Shown: piece after piece, positions 34,300 through 47,000 of the stretch
Numbering within the stretch: the stretch's first letter is position 1
Layout of the letters: each line of letters starts with the position of its first letter
Made by a program: the position numbers and the translations under genes
The notes under the pieces: generated by a model
Seen by the model: the letters and a program-made list of their open reading frames with translations, nothing else
Database searches by the model: none
Told to the model about the DNA's origin: nothing
From: Didymella arachidicola
Lineage: Eukaryota; Ascomycota; Dothideomycetes; Pleosporales; Didymellaceae
Reading direction: 5' to 3'
DNA: 64,000 nucleotides
Assembly (NCBI GenBank): GCA_016630955.3
Contig: CM050000.1
Span: 248,001-312,000, forward strand

Positions 34300-37200
34300 G
34301 CGCGGTGCTGCATGCTGTTCGATGCGCTGATGTGCTGGCTTGTCCTATTAGTGGAGGAAGGACTAGCTTACCCTCCCACCGGCGTCCTGCCACGCGCTGC
34401 GGCGCGTCAGAAACGTCAACGGGCTTCGCGAACATGGTCCGATTCTTCGTGCGTGCGAACCTTGCATGCCCACGGCGGCTTGTCGGCGGCATACATCCAA
34501 CGCCCAACACCAGTCCTGGTTGCCAGGCCGAGACTGGAGCTCCCTATGAAGACGGGAGTGTACATACACAGTAGTAATGGCGAAGTGGAGGCAAGCGGAG
34601 GAGGTGCGCGCTCTGCAATTGCACCGCAGGACCAAGTCGATGGTTTGGGTGCTGGGTACTGGATCCTTCGGCGGGGCGTGAGCGTAGGAATCACGAATCC
34701 GTGCCGCGTGCCCGCTATTGAACCACGACTCGCACTCGACAGGCCCGTAATACATTGGCCTCTACGGCCAACATGCTGCTCCGACCGAGTCTTCATCAAC
34801 GCGATAATTGCCCTTCGCAGCGTGACGTCCACTTTACCGCCCTCGCTTGGAACCCAGGGCGTTCTCAGCTTTCCGGACCGCAATCAAGATTTCATCTCAG
34901 CAGCCCATGCTTAGTGCTGTGCGTTGTGCGTTGCTGTGCCTCGGCGGTTTCATACCGCACCTGCAACCCGCGTGCTCTCGTTCGGATTCTCAAAGTTCGT
35001 CAGATATAATTTATAATTAGCGTCCTCCAACGGTTATCCCTACCTCTTGACCTGTGTTCGCTTCGTACCCCGCTACCGTGTCATGTTCAGCCTCGCTGCA
35101 GCTCTCGTCATTCAGCTGCCGCTGTGGCGCTCGAGGATCGGGAAGGGATTGCGAGACAGCCAGACTTCTGTTTGCAGTAACAGCAAGCGATTATGTGAAA
35201 GTCTTGGGCTGCAAGGTGACAAGGCTCGATGGGCAGTCGGCGATTTGAATGTGAAGCTGGCGAGTGTCGATCCCAAATCCTTCCTCGGAGGCATCGTAAA
35301 GTCCGTCTTGCTGGTCACCAGGAGCGTGTCAGAGGAGCGTGTCATCCTTTTCCCTACTGTGCACTGTGCGACGGAAAGGAAATAGAATCTCGTACACATA
35401 CAGGGGCTCGCGAACCCGAAGGCAAGGACTCGGATTCGTTTTGCGCCCCTGCTAACTCGAACAAGATATTACCATGACAGAACACCTGGTACAAAGCGTG
35501 CGCATGGGCGGTGATGGTTGTAAAGTTGTTCGCCAAATGCATCCCCTGTGTAAGTGCAGACGCAAGCCACTTGAAGAGGCAGGTCGCAAACTAGGCGGGT
35601 CGCAAGGAAAGGGTTCAGCGGCCCGCGTCACGGCGAGCCATCGAGGTGGAGATGTTGAGAGATGAGCCTCGTTTCGAAGCTGTGCTTAACAAACTCTGCT
35701 TTGTCACGGCGACAGCAATACACTACGCCGTTACCATTCCTTTGCACGTTGCCAACGTGCATGCAAAAAATAGTGAGGCGCCCTGCCGTGATATTCTGTG
35801 CCCCTCATCTCAAACGTCGAAGCTCTCTGTGCAACCTTCTAACGGCGCTAGAATATTGTCTCTTTTCCGTTCGGTATTCGCGAAGCTGTAATGTCGTGCC
35901 TCTTCCGTTCTGTTGAGTATGGACTTCGTGGTCCTGGGAAGACCTTTGGATAATGTAGACGTCCGTTTGAAGCATTCTAGGAACACGACGTGCGAATGTC
36001 AGAAGGATCCAGAGCTGAGGTAGCAAGCAGTATGCGAGTTCAATAGGCAAACTGATGTTCTACTAGGGGTGCATGGAGGCACGCAAGTCCCGAGCTCGGT
36101 GTCAAGACGATTGAAGAGGTGCATCACGCGTGGACACCTCGACAGATCATGTCCTTGAGTCTGGCGTCTAGCGTGCTGCTTGTGATGTTGCAGCCATTCT
36201 TGCTACAAGTTGGTAATGCATGAAATGCTTGGGACTGCTGCTAATACTGCTTGCTCAATATAGCCATGCGTTAGTATCTTGTAGATATCGTTTCGTTCAC
36301 TAGAGGGTAGATGAGGCTGAGGACACTCATTCGCAGAAGCTGATGGGTCCATGACAGTCTGCAGGGTCAGCATGCAAATATGAGTGGCTTGATCCACGCG
36401 ACCTGTGCCCCTGGCCTTCCAAGCGCTAAATTTCAGCGCACTCTGGCTGCTACCGGACCCTTGTGATTTTGTGGTGAGCAGCATTGGTTGTGCATTTGGC
36501 AGGTGTGGTCTGACAATGTGACTGTGAGGGGTTGTCACATATCGGGTTGACCTTCGTCTCGGAGGTTGAGAGGATAATCATTGAGACACCGCGATGAGTT
36601 TCCGTGGACAAGATCGTCGAAAACAGGGGCGAAGCGATGCAAGCTCACTGTGCGCAGGTGATTGGTACTGTCCAAGATATGAAGTACTGCACCTCCAGTC
36701 TGCGTGGCAGAGCCGGTGATCGAGGTGAATGCACGACGGGCAGGCTGAGCACGGCGATCCGGAAGTAGGAACTGACCGAGTAATTCGACAAAATCCCAAA
36801 TACTGAGTGCTAGGCCCTTTTGCAGCCCGACAAACCTGATCGTCGTCGTGCCCTTCTCATGGCGGTACCAGAAGTAATTGATAGGCTGCAACTGGGGACA
36901 TGCAAGAAACTACTTGGTGCGTAACGGCATGTCGGTGGGTAGCAATTGATTCATTCTGACCCGAGAGGTGCGCGTGCTGCATGCCTTCGGTGAGCGCTAG
37001 GCCGGCACAGCACAGAAGGAGAGAGATCGAGACAACAGAATTTGACGAGGTAGCGACACGCCTGTGAGACGAAGAAAGAGAAGCGAATTAGGTCACAGCA
37101 GTGTGTTGTCGGTGTTCACAGTGAGCTGCACCCACTAACGATGAGTAGAAAAAGCGAAAGGTATAGTGAGTGTACACCTTCTCGACCCGGTTGGTTGAAG

Positions 37201-40200
37201 CTTGTACCGTTCGACGCGCCCTCGACCAACATAAAATTACGGTGCCATCCAATATCAGTTTTCTGACATTGGTTTGCAGGTAGGGAAGGGCTGAAGGAGT
37301 CTGCCTGGCGCTGTAAGTCAGGGAACGGCCGCAACGGCGAACACGAGATCGATGTGTAGAGCTGCTGTCGTGAATCGTAAGATGTCGTTAGGATTGAGTT
37401 CATCAATTTGCACGGTTCCGCAGCCAAAAAGGGAACCCCGAGTTATTTGTCACTGTTCCCAGCTCAATCGGTGGGCCTGTGCCAACAGGAGAAGGGTGCA
37501 TCCTGTGCGTGCAATTCCATAGAGGCGCCTGGTCGCAACACTGTTCAGCGAGAGGTTCCAGCCCGGCTGTTCAGCGGGCGCTTCCGCCGAGCGTGTTGGC
37601 TCTTGCATGCTTTCGATTCTCGATCCTGCACTTGCGATCGCAGGCCAAACCCGGTATACTGTTGCATGCAGGGCTCGTTGTCAATAATGGCGAAGACCAT
37701 TCGGCGAGGTTGATGCGCGCTTGCTGTTTCTCTGTATTCAAATACCCCTCGGCAAGAGTCAAGCCGTGATATGCGCCACAAAGACCATCTCGGCATTCCT
37801 GCACATCCTCGACCTGAACGCTGGTCATGATCAGCGCTAATTCAGCCACGCCTCGGACGCGGGAAGGGTAAAATATCCTATGCGGAAGGTTGGTTCTATT
37901 GGACCAAGGGTACGGTGTCAGAGTACATGCATGTACGAAGGGAAATGCTTGCACTGTGAGTCGTGAAGTTCTGTTGCCTTGGCCGCTGATCTTGAAACGT
38001 CAAGGAGGTAAAGAGCAGCGCGGGTGGGTGGAAAGGGGTCCGGTGTGGGGCACGGCGATCCGATTCGTGCAGCGCTGAGATCCCAGCCAAACGGCTTCCC
38101 TTGCTGGTGCTGCATCTTGCTTTGGCAGACGGAGTAACGCCGTAGGTGAGTGGGTGGCGTTAGAGGGACCGCAGCGGTACCCACAAGCTGCAAGCAGAGC
38201 GTTGCGCTGACTCGTCTTGTCTTTAGGCACGCTGTAGCCTTCTGGCCTCGATGCAGGGGTAAATTCCAGTTGCCAAACACGAGCAGAGCAACATTTATTG
38301 CTGATCCACAGATGTGAACAGTGCTGTCGGAAAGCGTCGCAATCTATTGGTAACGTGCAAGATCGGAACGGGCCACTGTATGATCGAGGTCAGCGTTTGG
38401 TCGCCGGTGTGCCGCTGTCAGAGCTACGGGCTCAAATCCTCCGTATGGTGCGCGTCAGCTTACAGGCCAGGTCAGAGAAATGAGAAGGTCAGTGCCACCA
38501 ATTGTAGAGCCAGAAGCAAAAGGGCGAAAAGCTGAGCAAAAGCAAAGAGAGTGGGTTGCTGCGGGTGTGCGGGTAGGTTTCAAAGATTGACGCAAAACTG
38601 GGGTCTCATTGGCCGTGCGGATCCCTCGTTAATCTGATCTCTCAGATCGACGTCGCTGGGGATCCCTGTTAAGCAACAGAGCATGGTGATTGGTTCAACC
38701 GGGGTGGAAGCCAACAGTGTGATGGCGGAATCTCGATCTGCTCAACGAATGCGCCGAGGACGAGAACACAATGTAAGATGTCCGCGTCGAAAACAGTGCT
38801 GGTCATGTACGTACTCGCTGACCCTCAATCGTCACAGCTGCAGACACAGTCTGGTCGATAGTGAAGGCGGGGCAAGTCGCACACAGCAAGGTTGTGAGCG
38901 TGCGAGCGTGTAACTCTCAAGGATCAACGTCGCCGACCTGTTCTGTGCTGTGATCTGTGGCACGACCTCGAAGTTCATTGATTGACCCACGCCAACGAGA
39001 CCGTTTTCGTTACCTGCCTGCTGGATGTTCGTCTTGCGTCAGGAAGCTGCATGGCGCTCACATGAACTGGAAGTCGAATTGTTGCAAGGACAACCTGAAT
39101 GACACTCGGCGGTAAGTTTGGGGGTCATTCCTCCTTTCCCCTATATCGTGCGCCTCCCTCTGTGTATAGAGTTCCAGATGTGAGGGACAACCCTGTCACA
39201 ATGATTCTGCCATGGGCCATGGCACGCAAAGCTTTTACGAGTCGTGATCTATTTGTGAGCCTTGATAAATGCGGGTAAAAGGCCAACGGACAGGCATCTG
39301 CACAGGGAATGGCAATCTAGCATCGGGGCGGGTTGCAGCATCGATATTGACACGCGCGACGACCGAAGATGTTCGGCCCTAGGATTGTGTCGTATAACCT
39401 GTGGAAGTAGCAAGAAGTGGATAATGCCTTGCGTGCGAGCCCGAAACCGAGTGGACAGGCATTATGGTTGAGCACCGCATGAGCCACAATTGATTGCTGG
39501 GACCACCGTTAATCCCAGTACACAGGAACGTCGTGTGCTTTTTCGCAGCGGCTGACGTCTGATCGTCCAACCAATATGTTTAGATCAACAGGGTTTCTGG
39601 CAAGCTTCTCCAACAAACAAAAACTACCCACAGTATGGATGATGATTATGACATACCGTTGTAAGCGCCTCAGCAGCGGACAGGGTTTTTTGCAAGCACA
39701 CAGCAGACGGAATCTCCGCTGCTGGCACACCAGTCCATCAACAACGGCGGTCGAGGCTCTTGCGGCGGTAAGGACGCGTAGTAATTAATGCGCTTGGCAT
39801 ACGGTCGCAACTGAGTCTTGTACGTAAGAACAGTTATGGTTCTAATGAACAGTGCGATGCCTCCCGAGATGGTGCATGGTGAACGGGAAGCACTTGCTCG
39901 GCTATTGCCTTCTGGAGATGGCCTCTGGTGATGTCTGACTTGACTGAGATCCGTCATGGCGACCGTTGAGCTACCCTGCTGGTGGGACTCACTGGCATGG
40001 ACGGGCGAGCCGCTCTAGGCAAGTGAACGGCGAGGTCGCTGCCTTTGTGCGAGTTTGTATGCAGGCGGCTGAGGTACAACTGCTGGTGACGAAACAATCA
40101 TTCGGAACCGTGGATTCCCGGGTCGCACTTGACCAGAACGGTCGTGGACTACCCAGTAGCTCGGGAAGCAGTTTCACCCCAGGATCTACCCAAGCCACAA

Positions 40201-42470
40201 TACATTGCCCGCAGCCTCACATTCAAGGATTGCGGCCTGGCCGAAGGCATCCCAGAGGTGAAACTGGAGGATTGTCGCGTGGGGGAACGAAGGACTGAGC
40301 GTGCGACGGGACCTATTTTTGCAGCACGGATACCCAGCAGCTTCAGAATGCGGAAAGGTGAAGCCTGAGGCTGGTAGCAGATAGAGTGTGCTGTGGAGGT
40401 ACGTTGCGGATACCTACCCAATGGCGTTATGGGCCAGCAGATTCGATGGTCACTGGGCTGTATCGATTGTCGACGATGCTGTGCAGTGGGTGAAGTCAAC
40501 ATTCCAAACGTCGCCGACTAAGAACGGGCAGCAGCTTCCTTGATTGGGGGTTGCGGCCGTTGATGGCCGCCGCTTCGTCTCGTCATAATTGCCCGCAGCT
40601 GATCAAGGGTGCTGGATCTTGCCGGCAGACGGTGACTACTGGCCTGGAGCGATGGCAGGGCGATGATGCGCTCTGGGTGGACTGGGCGGGCAACATGTTC
40701 TGGCATGGGCAAGGCGCAAAGCTGCGTTCTACCCCTTCCCAAACTGTGCGCTGCTTTCCAAAGAGGATGCACACTAAAAAGATTTGAATTCGAATGGCAG
40801 CGCCGGGTTGGCTGGCGTTTTCCAGTAAGGTGGGCTCGCTGTGCGTCGTCCCGCCGGCAGATCGCAGCCAAGCAACGGCGGCCTGCAACGAGCGTTGCGA
40901 GAGCCGCTGCAGGCTGACTGTGGCTCCTGAGGCAGATGGCGTCGCTGGCCTGCGACACCTCAGGAAACGCGTGCTGTGTCGCTCAATGTGCAACAGAAAC
41001 TGCGCAGAAACAGGCCGTCGCTGAGGCTGTGGGCGCTGACACCGTGGTCCCCGTTGCTGCTGTCGATTATCGCGCCAGGCGAACGACAGGGCCGAAAAGG
41101 AGTGCGGTGAAAGGCCAAGGCCACCTCGCCGACCTCGAGGGCTCCACCCAGAAGGGCCGTGACGATCGCGCTATGCCGTATTGGATCCAGCGGGAAGCTC
41201 CAGCACCCGTTTGATCGACGAGCGAGTGGTGACTGCAACGTGCATCGTGCGGCGCCGGCTGCTGGGGAACGAACAGCTGGCGATGCTCGTCGTGCAGGGG
41301 CAGAAACACCACGATATGTCTAGCATAGCGAGCTGAGGGCCGCTGTCATGGCGTCTTGTGCGCCCTCGTCTGTCTCTGTGTCTACTCGTGTGCGCTCACC
41401 ACCGCGTGGCTCCTATTTTGGCGATATGGCAGGCGCAAGGGCGGTCACAGGCAAGGGCGACAGACGCGGTTTGCGGCTATAGTCCGGGAGATACCTTCCC
41501 GCTCGCCGCCTACCAGGACAACGGTATGCAGTGCCAGAAGCAGCAGAAGCAGCTCAAGCTCAGTTCTACCAGCCCAAGCGAAAATACATGGCCAGCCAGC
41601 CAGCAGCTGTAAACAGCAAACCTTGCGCCCCTGGCCCCTGGCATTTGCCGGCGAGCTGAGGCTGCCAGGCCATGTTTGGTTTTACAGCGGGCAGGGCCAG
41701 CGTCGTGAGTACGTGGATGCCACAGCGGGTGGGGGTATTCTTGACTGTGCCCATGCTGTCGAAGAAACACCTCCAGACTCCTCGGCTGCCCCTGCACCCT
41801 GTCGATTCATGGCGAAACGGCCAGGGCCCCCAGCAACTGACAGCCTGAGGCGAGCGCTGCGGGCCTGCAGCGGGTACTGCGATGCAGCACGGTGGCTGTT
41901 CGGCCGCGAGCGTTGCAGGGGCAGCCATTCACCCTCTTCTTCCAGGATAGAACGCGACGGTCGGTGCTGGGAGTTCATTTTTCTGCCGCTAGCACGCTGC
42001 AGGGTTAACAGGGTGTAATAAATCCGCCCTCTGTAGCGCCCAAAGACGCCATGCCACGATGTGATACAGGGTTAAGCTCGAATCCGACGATCTGGTCCAC
42101 TTTCAGGGAACCACCTACTTATGGGCGCCGACGACAACGACTACTTTAGCCCCGTCACCGTCAGGGCCCAGCTAGCGACCCAGAGCGCCGCATGACGCCC
42201 CATCGCTCCCCGACTACCATCTCACCAGTGCCTTAGCCGCAGACTTTCAAAAGCAGAGCCCTCGCACTGTCAACTATCCCGAACAGTCAATAGCACCTCG
42301 ACCGCCTTGGCGCCCATTCATCACACTAAACCTCCCCGCGCCCACAGAGATATATACCTCTCACTGCCTGGCACGTTACCGTTGGCGCTGGATCATCCAC
42401 TCGACCACAAATCAGATATCTCTCATCGACACTATCAAACCATCCTACTGTAGTTCAGTACCTCCATTCG
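34300..42470. other. long gene-poor, partly GC-rich stretch
   Basis: About 8 kb with many overlapping short frames on all six phases, the largest 216-220 codons near 34264-34914 and 41356-42018, none with a recognisable domain, signal peptide or conserved motif. The part from about 40.5 to 42.0 kb is visibly GC-rich with many CAGC/GCCAG words, which lengthens chance frames. No tRNA, rRNA or terminal-repeat structure was recognised. Confidence 0.4.
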
Positions 42471-42553
42471 GTAAGTCAATCATCATAACCGTCATCGTAC
42501 CCTTCATGATTATCGCCATTCCCACTGTCATGCTGCCCCTGCATGTCTTATAG
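42471..42553 (+). other. probable 5'-leader intron of the MYB gene
   Basis: GTAAGT at 42471 and TTATAG ending at 42553 define an 83-nt candidate intron upstream of the start codon, in a pyrimidine-rich leader. Leader introns are frequent in fungal regulator genes. No transcript evidence is available. Confidence 0.4.
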
Positions 42554-42621
42554 GTGAACGCTGTGTCGTCCACAGAGCCCCTTTGGCATGCATTGTAGCT
42601 GTATCCAAGCTCCTGACCACT

Positions 42622-44001
42622 ATGGAGATGTTTTCTTCGCTGCCTACCCCGCCCTCTTCATACAGCGTCTTGCCGCAGTCACTGACAGATCGTTCAGCAG
42701 ATCGTCAACGAACACTGCAAATCTTGCAGCAAAACCATTTCACTACATCTGCACCGACGAGGAGTATACCTTCAGTGGCATACATCTCGCCGTATCTTTC
42801 CCTTCCACCCAAATCCACACTACCAGACGACTTCGATATGGTAGCTCACCGTCGCGGCCCTTGGTCGCAACACGAGGACCAGTGGCTTGTTAACCTTGTC
42901 GCTCGTAATGGCCCACACAACTGGGTACGCATCTCACAGGAGATTGGGTCGAGATCGCCAAAGCAGTGCCGTGAAAGGTATCACCAAAATCTGAAGCCAT
43001 CATTGAACCACGACCCCATCACACCTGAAGAAGGGGATATGATCGAGAAGATGGTCGCTGAGATGGGCAAGAGGTGGGCCGAGATTGCGAGGAGGCTCAA
43101 GGGACGCAGCGACAACGCCGTGAAGAATTGGTGGAATGGTGGCCAGAACCGCAGGAAGCGCAACCCAGAACGACCCGACCAACGACTCCGCGAGTACTCA
43201 CAGACCTCAGAGCACTACCAATATCCATTAGCTCCTCAACACATGCACCATCACGAGGAGCAGCACTACCACGACAGCCGCCGCACATCATTGAACCCTT
43301 CGATGCACACAACATACGGCGTCCAGCTCCCCCAACCTCCGCGGTTCGAGCCTTACCATGGATCACGACCTCAGCCTCTCGAGCTGTACGGTCAGTCTTC
43401 TAACGTACGAGCACGAGGCTTTGAGACACCTATGCCTTCTCCATCCGGCTACTCTTCGGTCTCTGCTGATGGCGCTCCTTCCCTAATCACAGACACCGGC
43501 TCCGAGTCAAGGTCACCTCGAGGCGCTGCATCGCCTCTCGACATCACCCTCGCACCCTTGGTCGGCAACAGGGATGAGCGCAAGAACTCGAGCACACGCT
43601 ATTTGCCTTCAACTGGCTTCGCTGTCGAGGATGACGTCCACTCGCCTGCCTTCGACGCGTACAGGCGCCATGGTTCCTTGCAGCTCCCTCCTCTTCATCG
43701 CGAGGCTCAGACACCGAAGGAGTCCCACTACGCACAGCATCAGGGGCCGCTTCTCACTCAGCCCACACCGCAGCACGTTCGCTACCACTCGATGCCCCAG
43801 TCGTCGAACTTCAGCGTCCCACAGCGCGCACTGCCAGGCTTCCATTCCCTGACTGAGCCCGTCCTACCTCTACCTTCCACATCCAGCGCAGCCGCCAGCC
43901 CCGCAGCAAGGCAACTGCCGTCGCCATACACACGGCCAGCCGAAGCTCAGAATGCGCCAGTCTCACCCAAGGACAAGATGAGCCTCAAGAACATCATGTA
44001 G
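42622..44001 (+). CDS. flbD: FlbD-like R2R3 MYB transcription factor (single exon)
   Basis: Nuclear DNA-binding regulator; in Aspergillus nidulans FlbD promotes conidiophore formation. The protein has 459 residues from the first ATG. Two MYB repeats span about 77-178: repeat one holds HRRGPWSQHEDQWLVNLV and NWVRISQEIGSRSPKQCRERY, repeat two holds KRWAEIARRLKGRSDNAVKNWW, followed by a basic NRRKR. This block is the FlbD/c-MYB type. Unlike A. nidulans FlbD as I know it, the repeats are preceded by about 75 residues rich in Ser/Pro. The C-terminal 280 residues are low-complexity, rich in His, Ser, Pro and Gln, and end in MSLKNIM. The start could instead be the Met just before the MYB block (FDMVAHRRGPW), which would give the shorter form. 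The gene stands alone between two gene-poor stretches. Confidence 0.9.
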   Translation: MEMFSSLPTPPSSYSVLPQSLTDRSADRQRTLQILQQNHFTTSAPTRSIPSVAYISPYLSLPPKSTLPDDFDMVAHRRGPWSQHEDQWLVNLVARNGPHNWVRISQEIGSRSPKQCRERYHQNLKPSLNHDPITPEEGDMIEKMVAEMGKRWAEIARRLKGRSDNAVKNWWNGGQNRRKRNPERPDQRLREYSQTSEHYQYPLAPQHMHHHEEQHYHDSRRTSLNPSMHTTYGVQLPQPPRFEPYHGSRPQPLELYGQSSNVRARGFETPMPSPSGYSSVSADGAPSLITDTGSESRSPRGAASPLDITLAPLVGNRDERKNSSTRYLPSTGFAVEDDVHSPAFDAYRRHGSLQLPPLHREAQTPKESHYAQHQGPLLTQPTPQHVRYHSMPQSSNFSVPQRALPGFHSLTEPVLPLPSTSSAAASPAARQLPSPYTRPAEAQNAPVSPKDKMSLKNIM

Positions 44002-47000
44002 ATGTCTGTCCATGTTTCACGTTACCCATTATACCCGGTCCTATTTAAACACCATGTACACTGCGTTTCAACTACATACTTTTAATTGACGATCATCGTG
44101 GCATGTCATCGCTGGCCAGCATGTCACTGCCCTGTTTGAAAACTTTGTATCTTCTTTCAATTCACCTGCATGTTTGCCCGGATCGGCACAGAATAGGGAG
44201 GTCGGCAAGGTGGTTTACGGTCATTGCATCTGGTAGGATTCAAACAATAGGATACCCCATAAGTCGGTTTCACGGTGGAACGGCGAACCGTAGAATTGCG
44301 AGAGCGAGCGAGTTAGCGTTGCCGCACTTGGTATTAAAATAATACCCTTCAGCGACTCAGCTGAGCGTTGCGAAGATTCAAAGCATCACAACTCAAACAA
44401 CTCAAATCGTCCTTATCCATTGCTTCATGAATCGTAAACTTTCGTCTGCCCTCAGCCCTGACTCCAGCTGAAATCTTTTCCCTCAGCACGGTAAGATCAT
44501 CCGCTATCAAGCCTCGGAACCAGCCAAATTCAGGCACCTCCCTGATCTGCAGCGCTCCATGACGACCGCAGGAAAGATCCGCAGCATAGCGCCATCTCGT
44601 CTTGCGACGTGCGCAATCTCAAGAACTGATCGACACCGCCATGTCAAATCACTCTCGTTTCTGCTTGCCGACTATGCGCGCTGGACGTCTGCTGCCGTGC
44701 TCACCTGCTTTGAGCGTTGACAGATTGAGCATTCGACCGTTACAAGGCCGCGAGGATCAGCATAAGATGTGTGCGATGAGCAGGGATACCCCCTCAGCCG
44801 ATCAGTCCGGATCGACATATCAACTGGCCCTGCACGTCAGCATGTCTCGATTCAAAATTTGACGTCCGCATTAGGAACGCACTAAGCTGGCACGATGGTG
44901 GGCGGCGATTCTCGTCAAGTGCATCACCGCATCAGTAATTATCGATATCATGGCACTGCGATGCTGATCGATCAGCTGCGCGATGCTTTTGCGTCATGTA
45001 TCGATTTGCTGGCTGGTGGTGGCAGGGATTGGGGAAGAACAAGTCGCCGACCTCAGGGAGCCAGCGTCAACACCACGATCCAAGTGGAGACCCGATTCAG
45101 AACAACGCTCACGCGCGAGGTCCCGATCCGTGCGGAGACCTGACCGGCTTGATTGACGGATTGCAATCGGCCAAATAGGGTAGTCGGCAATGCGCTTTTC
45201 TGGACACTACTTGCTGCAATTGGATATCGCTGTGAAATTGCTGAGGTTGTTGACGCGGGTGAGGTCAAGAGGGATGACTCGCACTCTTCTATTGGCAGAG
45301 AAGGAAATGCATTTGTTAAGTCGCCAAACCTCACTGGCTCGGCATAACATTTCTCTACTGATCATGCACCTAGCACTACGTACGGCGAGGTACCTCAACG
45401 CTGGGATGCGTCTCCAAGCGTGTGAGTAAGGTCAACAAGTCACCCTTTCGCAGATTTCACGGCGTCATTGGACGTGAAGCTGCTACTCCTACGAGGTCAA
45501 AAGGCGCTTTGTCAGGGAAAGGCGACAGTAGTGCCGATATCCAGACCTTTGGAGCTTCTTTCCGGCATGCAGCTAAGGACTACGGACGGCGAAGGACCTT
45601 GTTACCGGGTCAAATCTGTTGAGTTGCTTCCCGCGCACAGGTTGGTGGAAGATATGCAGGTGATGAGGACGTACGAGTGACTACAATGCATCCGACTCGC
45701 AGGCCCATGGTGATGACTTCCATCAACGCGCGAGATGCAGCGACTTGATGTTACACTAGGCTCCGACACTGCATGCTGTGCATTATAGGGGCATAGAAAT
45801 ATCAGTTATTCTAAGCACAGCATACCCATTTCCAAACGTCTTCAACCACGGTTCACCGTCGTACCAATCTCTCCGACCCGTCACTCGCCATGTGCTCCTC
45901 TCATCACTCACCAAACCCGCTCACCATGCCGGTGGGCAGCCGACAAGCCCCCTCTAGACAGTTCCGGCAGATCAGCCTCCCAGACGCCATTCGCTAGGCG
46001 GGATTCGCTTGCACCACTCGCCCAGTCCAAGGGGCGGCACGTCCGAAACGTTGTTTAACGTTTCTCGTCGGGCGCACGACAGGCCGTCAACCGTCACTAC
46101 CGTTTCGATCCAAACTTGTAGTCGCCGACCACCCTCTAGGGCGTTTCTGGCACCGCCTCCCTCCATCGGACGCCGCCAATCTGTCTTTGGCGTCACTAGT
46201 GCATATCGGAGCCCATTCGGGTTGGGCTAGCCACCTCGAGACCCTTGGACGCTGTCTAGCTGTATCGAGGCATTAGAGTTTGGGCACGGTCTGCGTTTGG
46301 AAAGGCTTGCACCGTTGGCGCTTTTGGCGGTAGAGCGTAGGATTCCGGTGGTGGTGATGGGTGGGTTGGGGAGCTTCGACTGCTTCCGTTGCGCAGCTGC
46401 TTTTAGCGCTGCTCTGAACGCAGGTTCTGGCACCGCGCCGTTGCTGCAAGCGACGAGGAAACCACCGAAACTCAAATCCGGGACTGACTCGTAAACTCTT
46501 TTTGATGAACACGAATCCGCAACCGTCAGAGGGTGGTTATCAAAAATCTTGTGCAGGATGACCTGAGGATGACCTGACAACTAAGTTCACTGAGCCCGTG
46601 TGACGCGTACGAGATACGGGCCAGACGTGAGAAGCTGTTGTTAGCGTGTCAAGTGGAGCGTGCAACGGCGCGCATTTGGGCCCTGAGAGATGGTATCTAC
46701 TGGTACCTTTGCACTACAGCTTCAAGATGCTGCAGACATGCACGGGCGAAGCAGCCGGTCGTCTCACAGCGCCTGAGGTCCACACTCTTTGAGTTCTATC
46801 AGAACTTACGGCTACCTTCCAGCCCGCGTCAAATCTGTACCCCAAGTCTCGATTTGAGAGCATGCTGAGGTAAAAACTGTCTACGCAAGTAAAGAGCGGT
46901 ACTGTGGGGACGGGGGTGCGTCGGACGTGAGGGCAATACGTGGGCGGCAACGGGCCCGTTGTCAGCTCGTGTGGATGACTTCAACGTTGCCGTCGTACAA

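Noticed and set aside
34264..34914. 216-codon plus-strand frame as a gene
   Set aside because: No recognisable motif, overlapping equally long frames on the minus strand, GC-rich context.
36535..36891. 118-codon minus-strand frame (starts MQPINYFWYRHEKG)
   Set aside because: Looks mildly protein-like but has no family match, no splice partner and no promoter context that I could support.
41356..42018. 220-codon plus-strand frame as a gene
   Set aside because: Composition-driven open frame with no conserved motif and competing frames in other phases.
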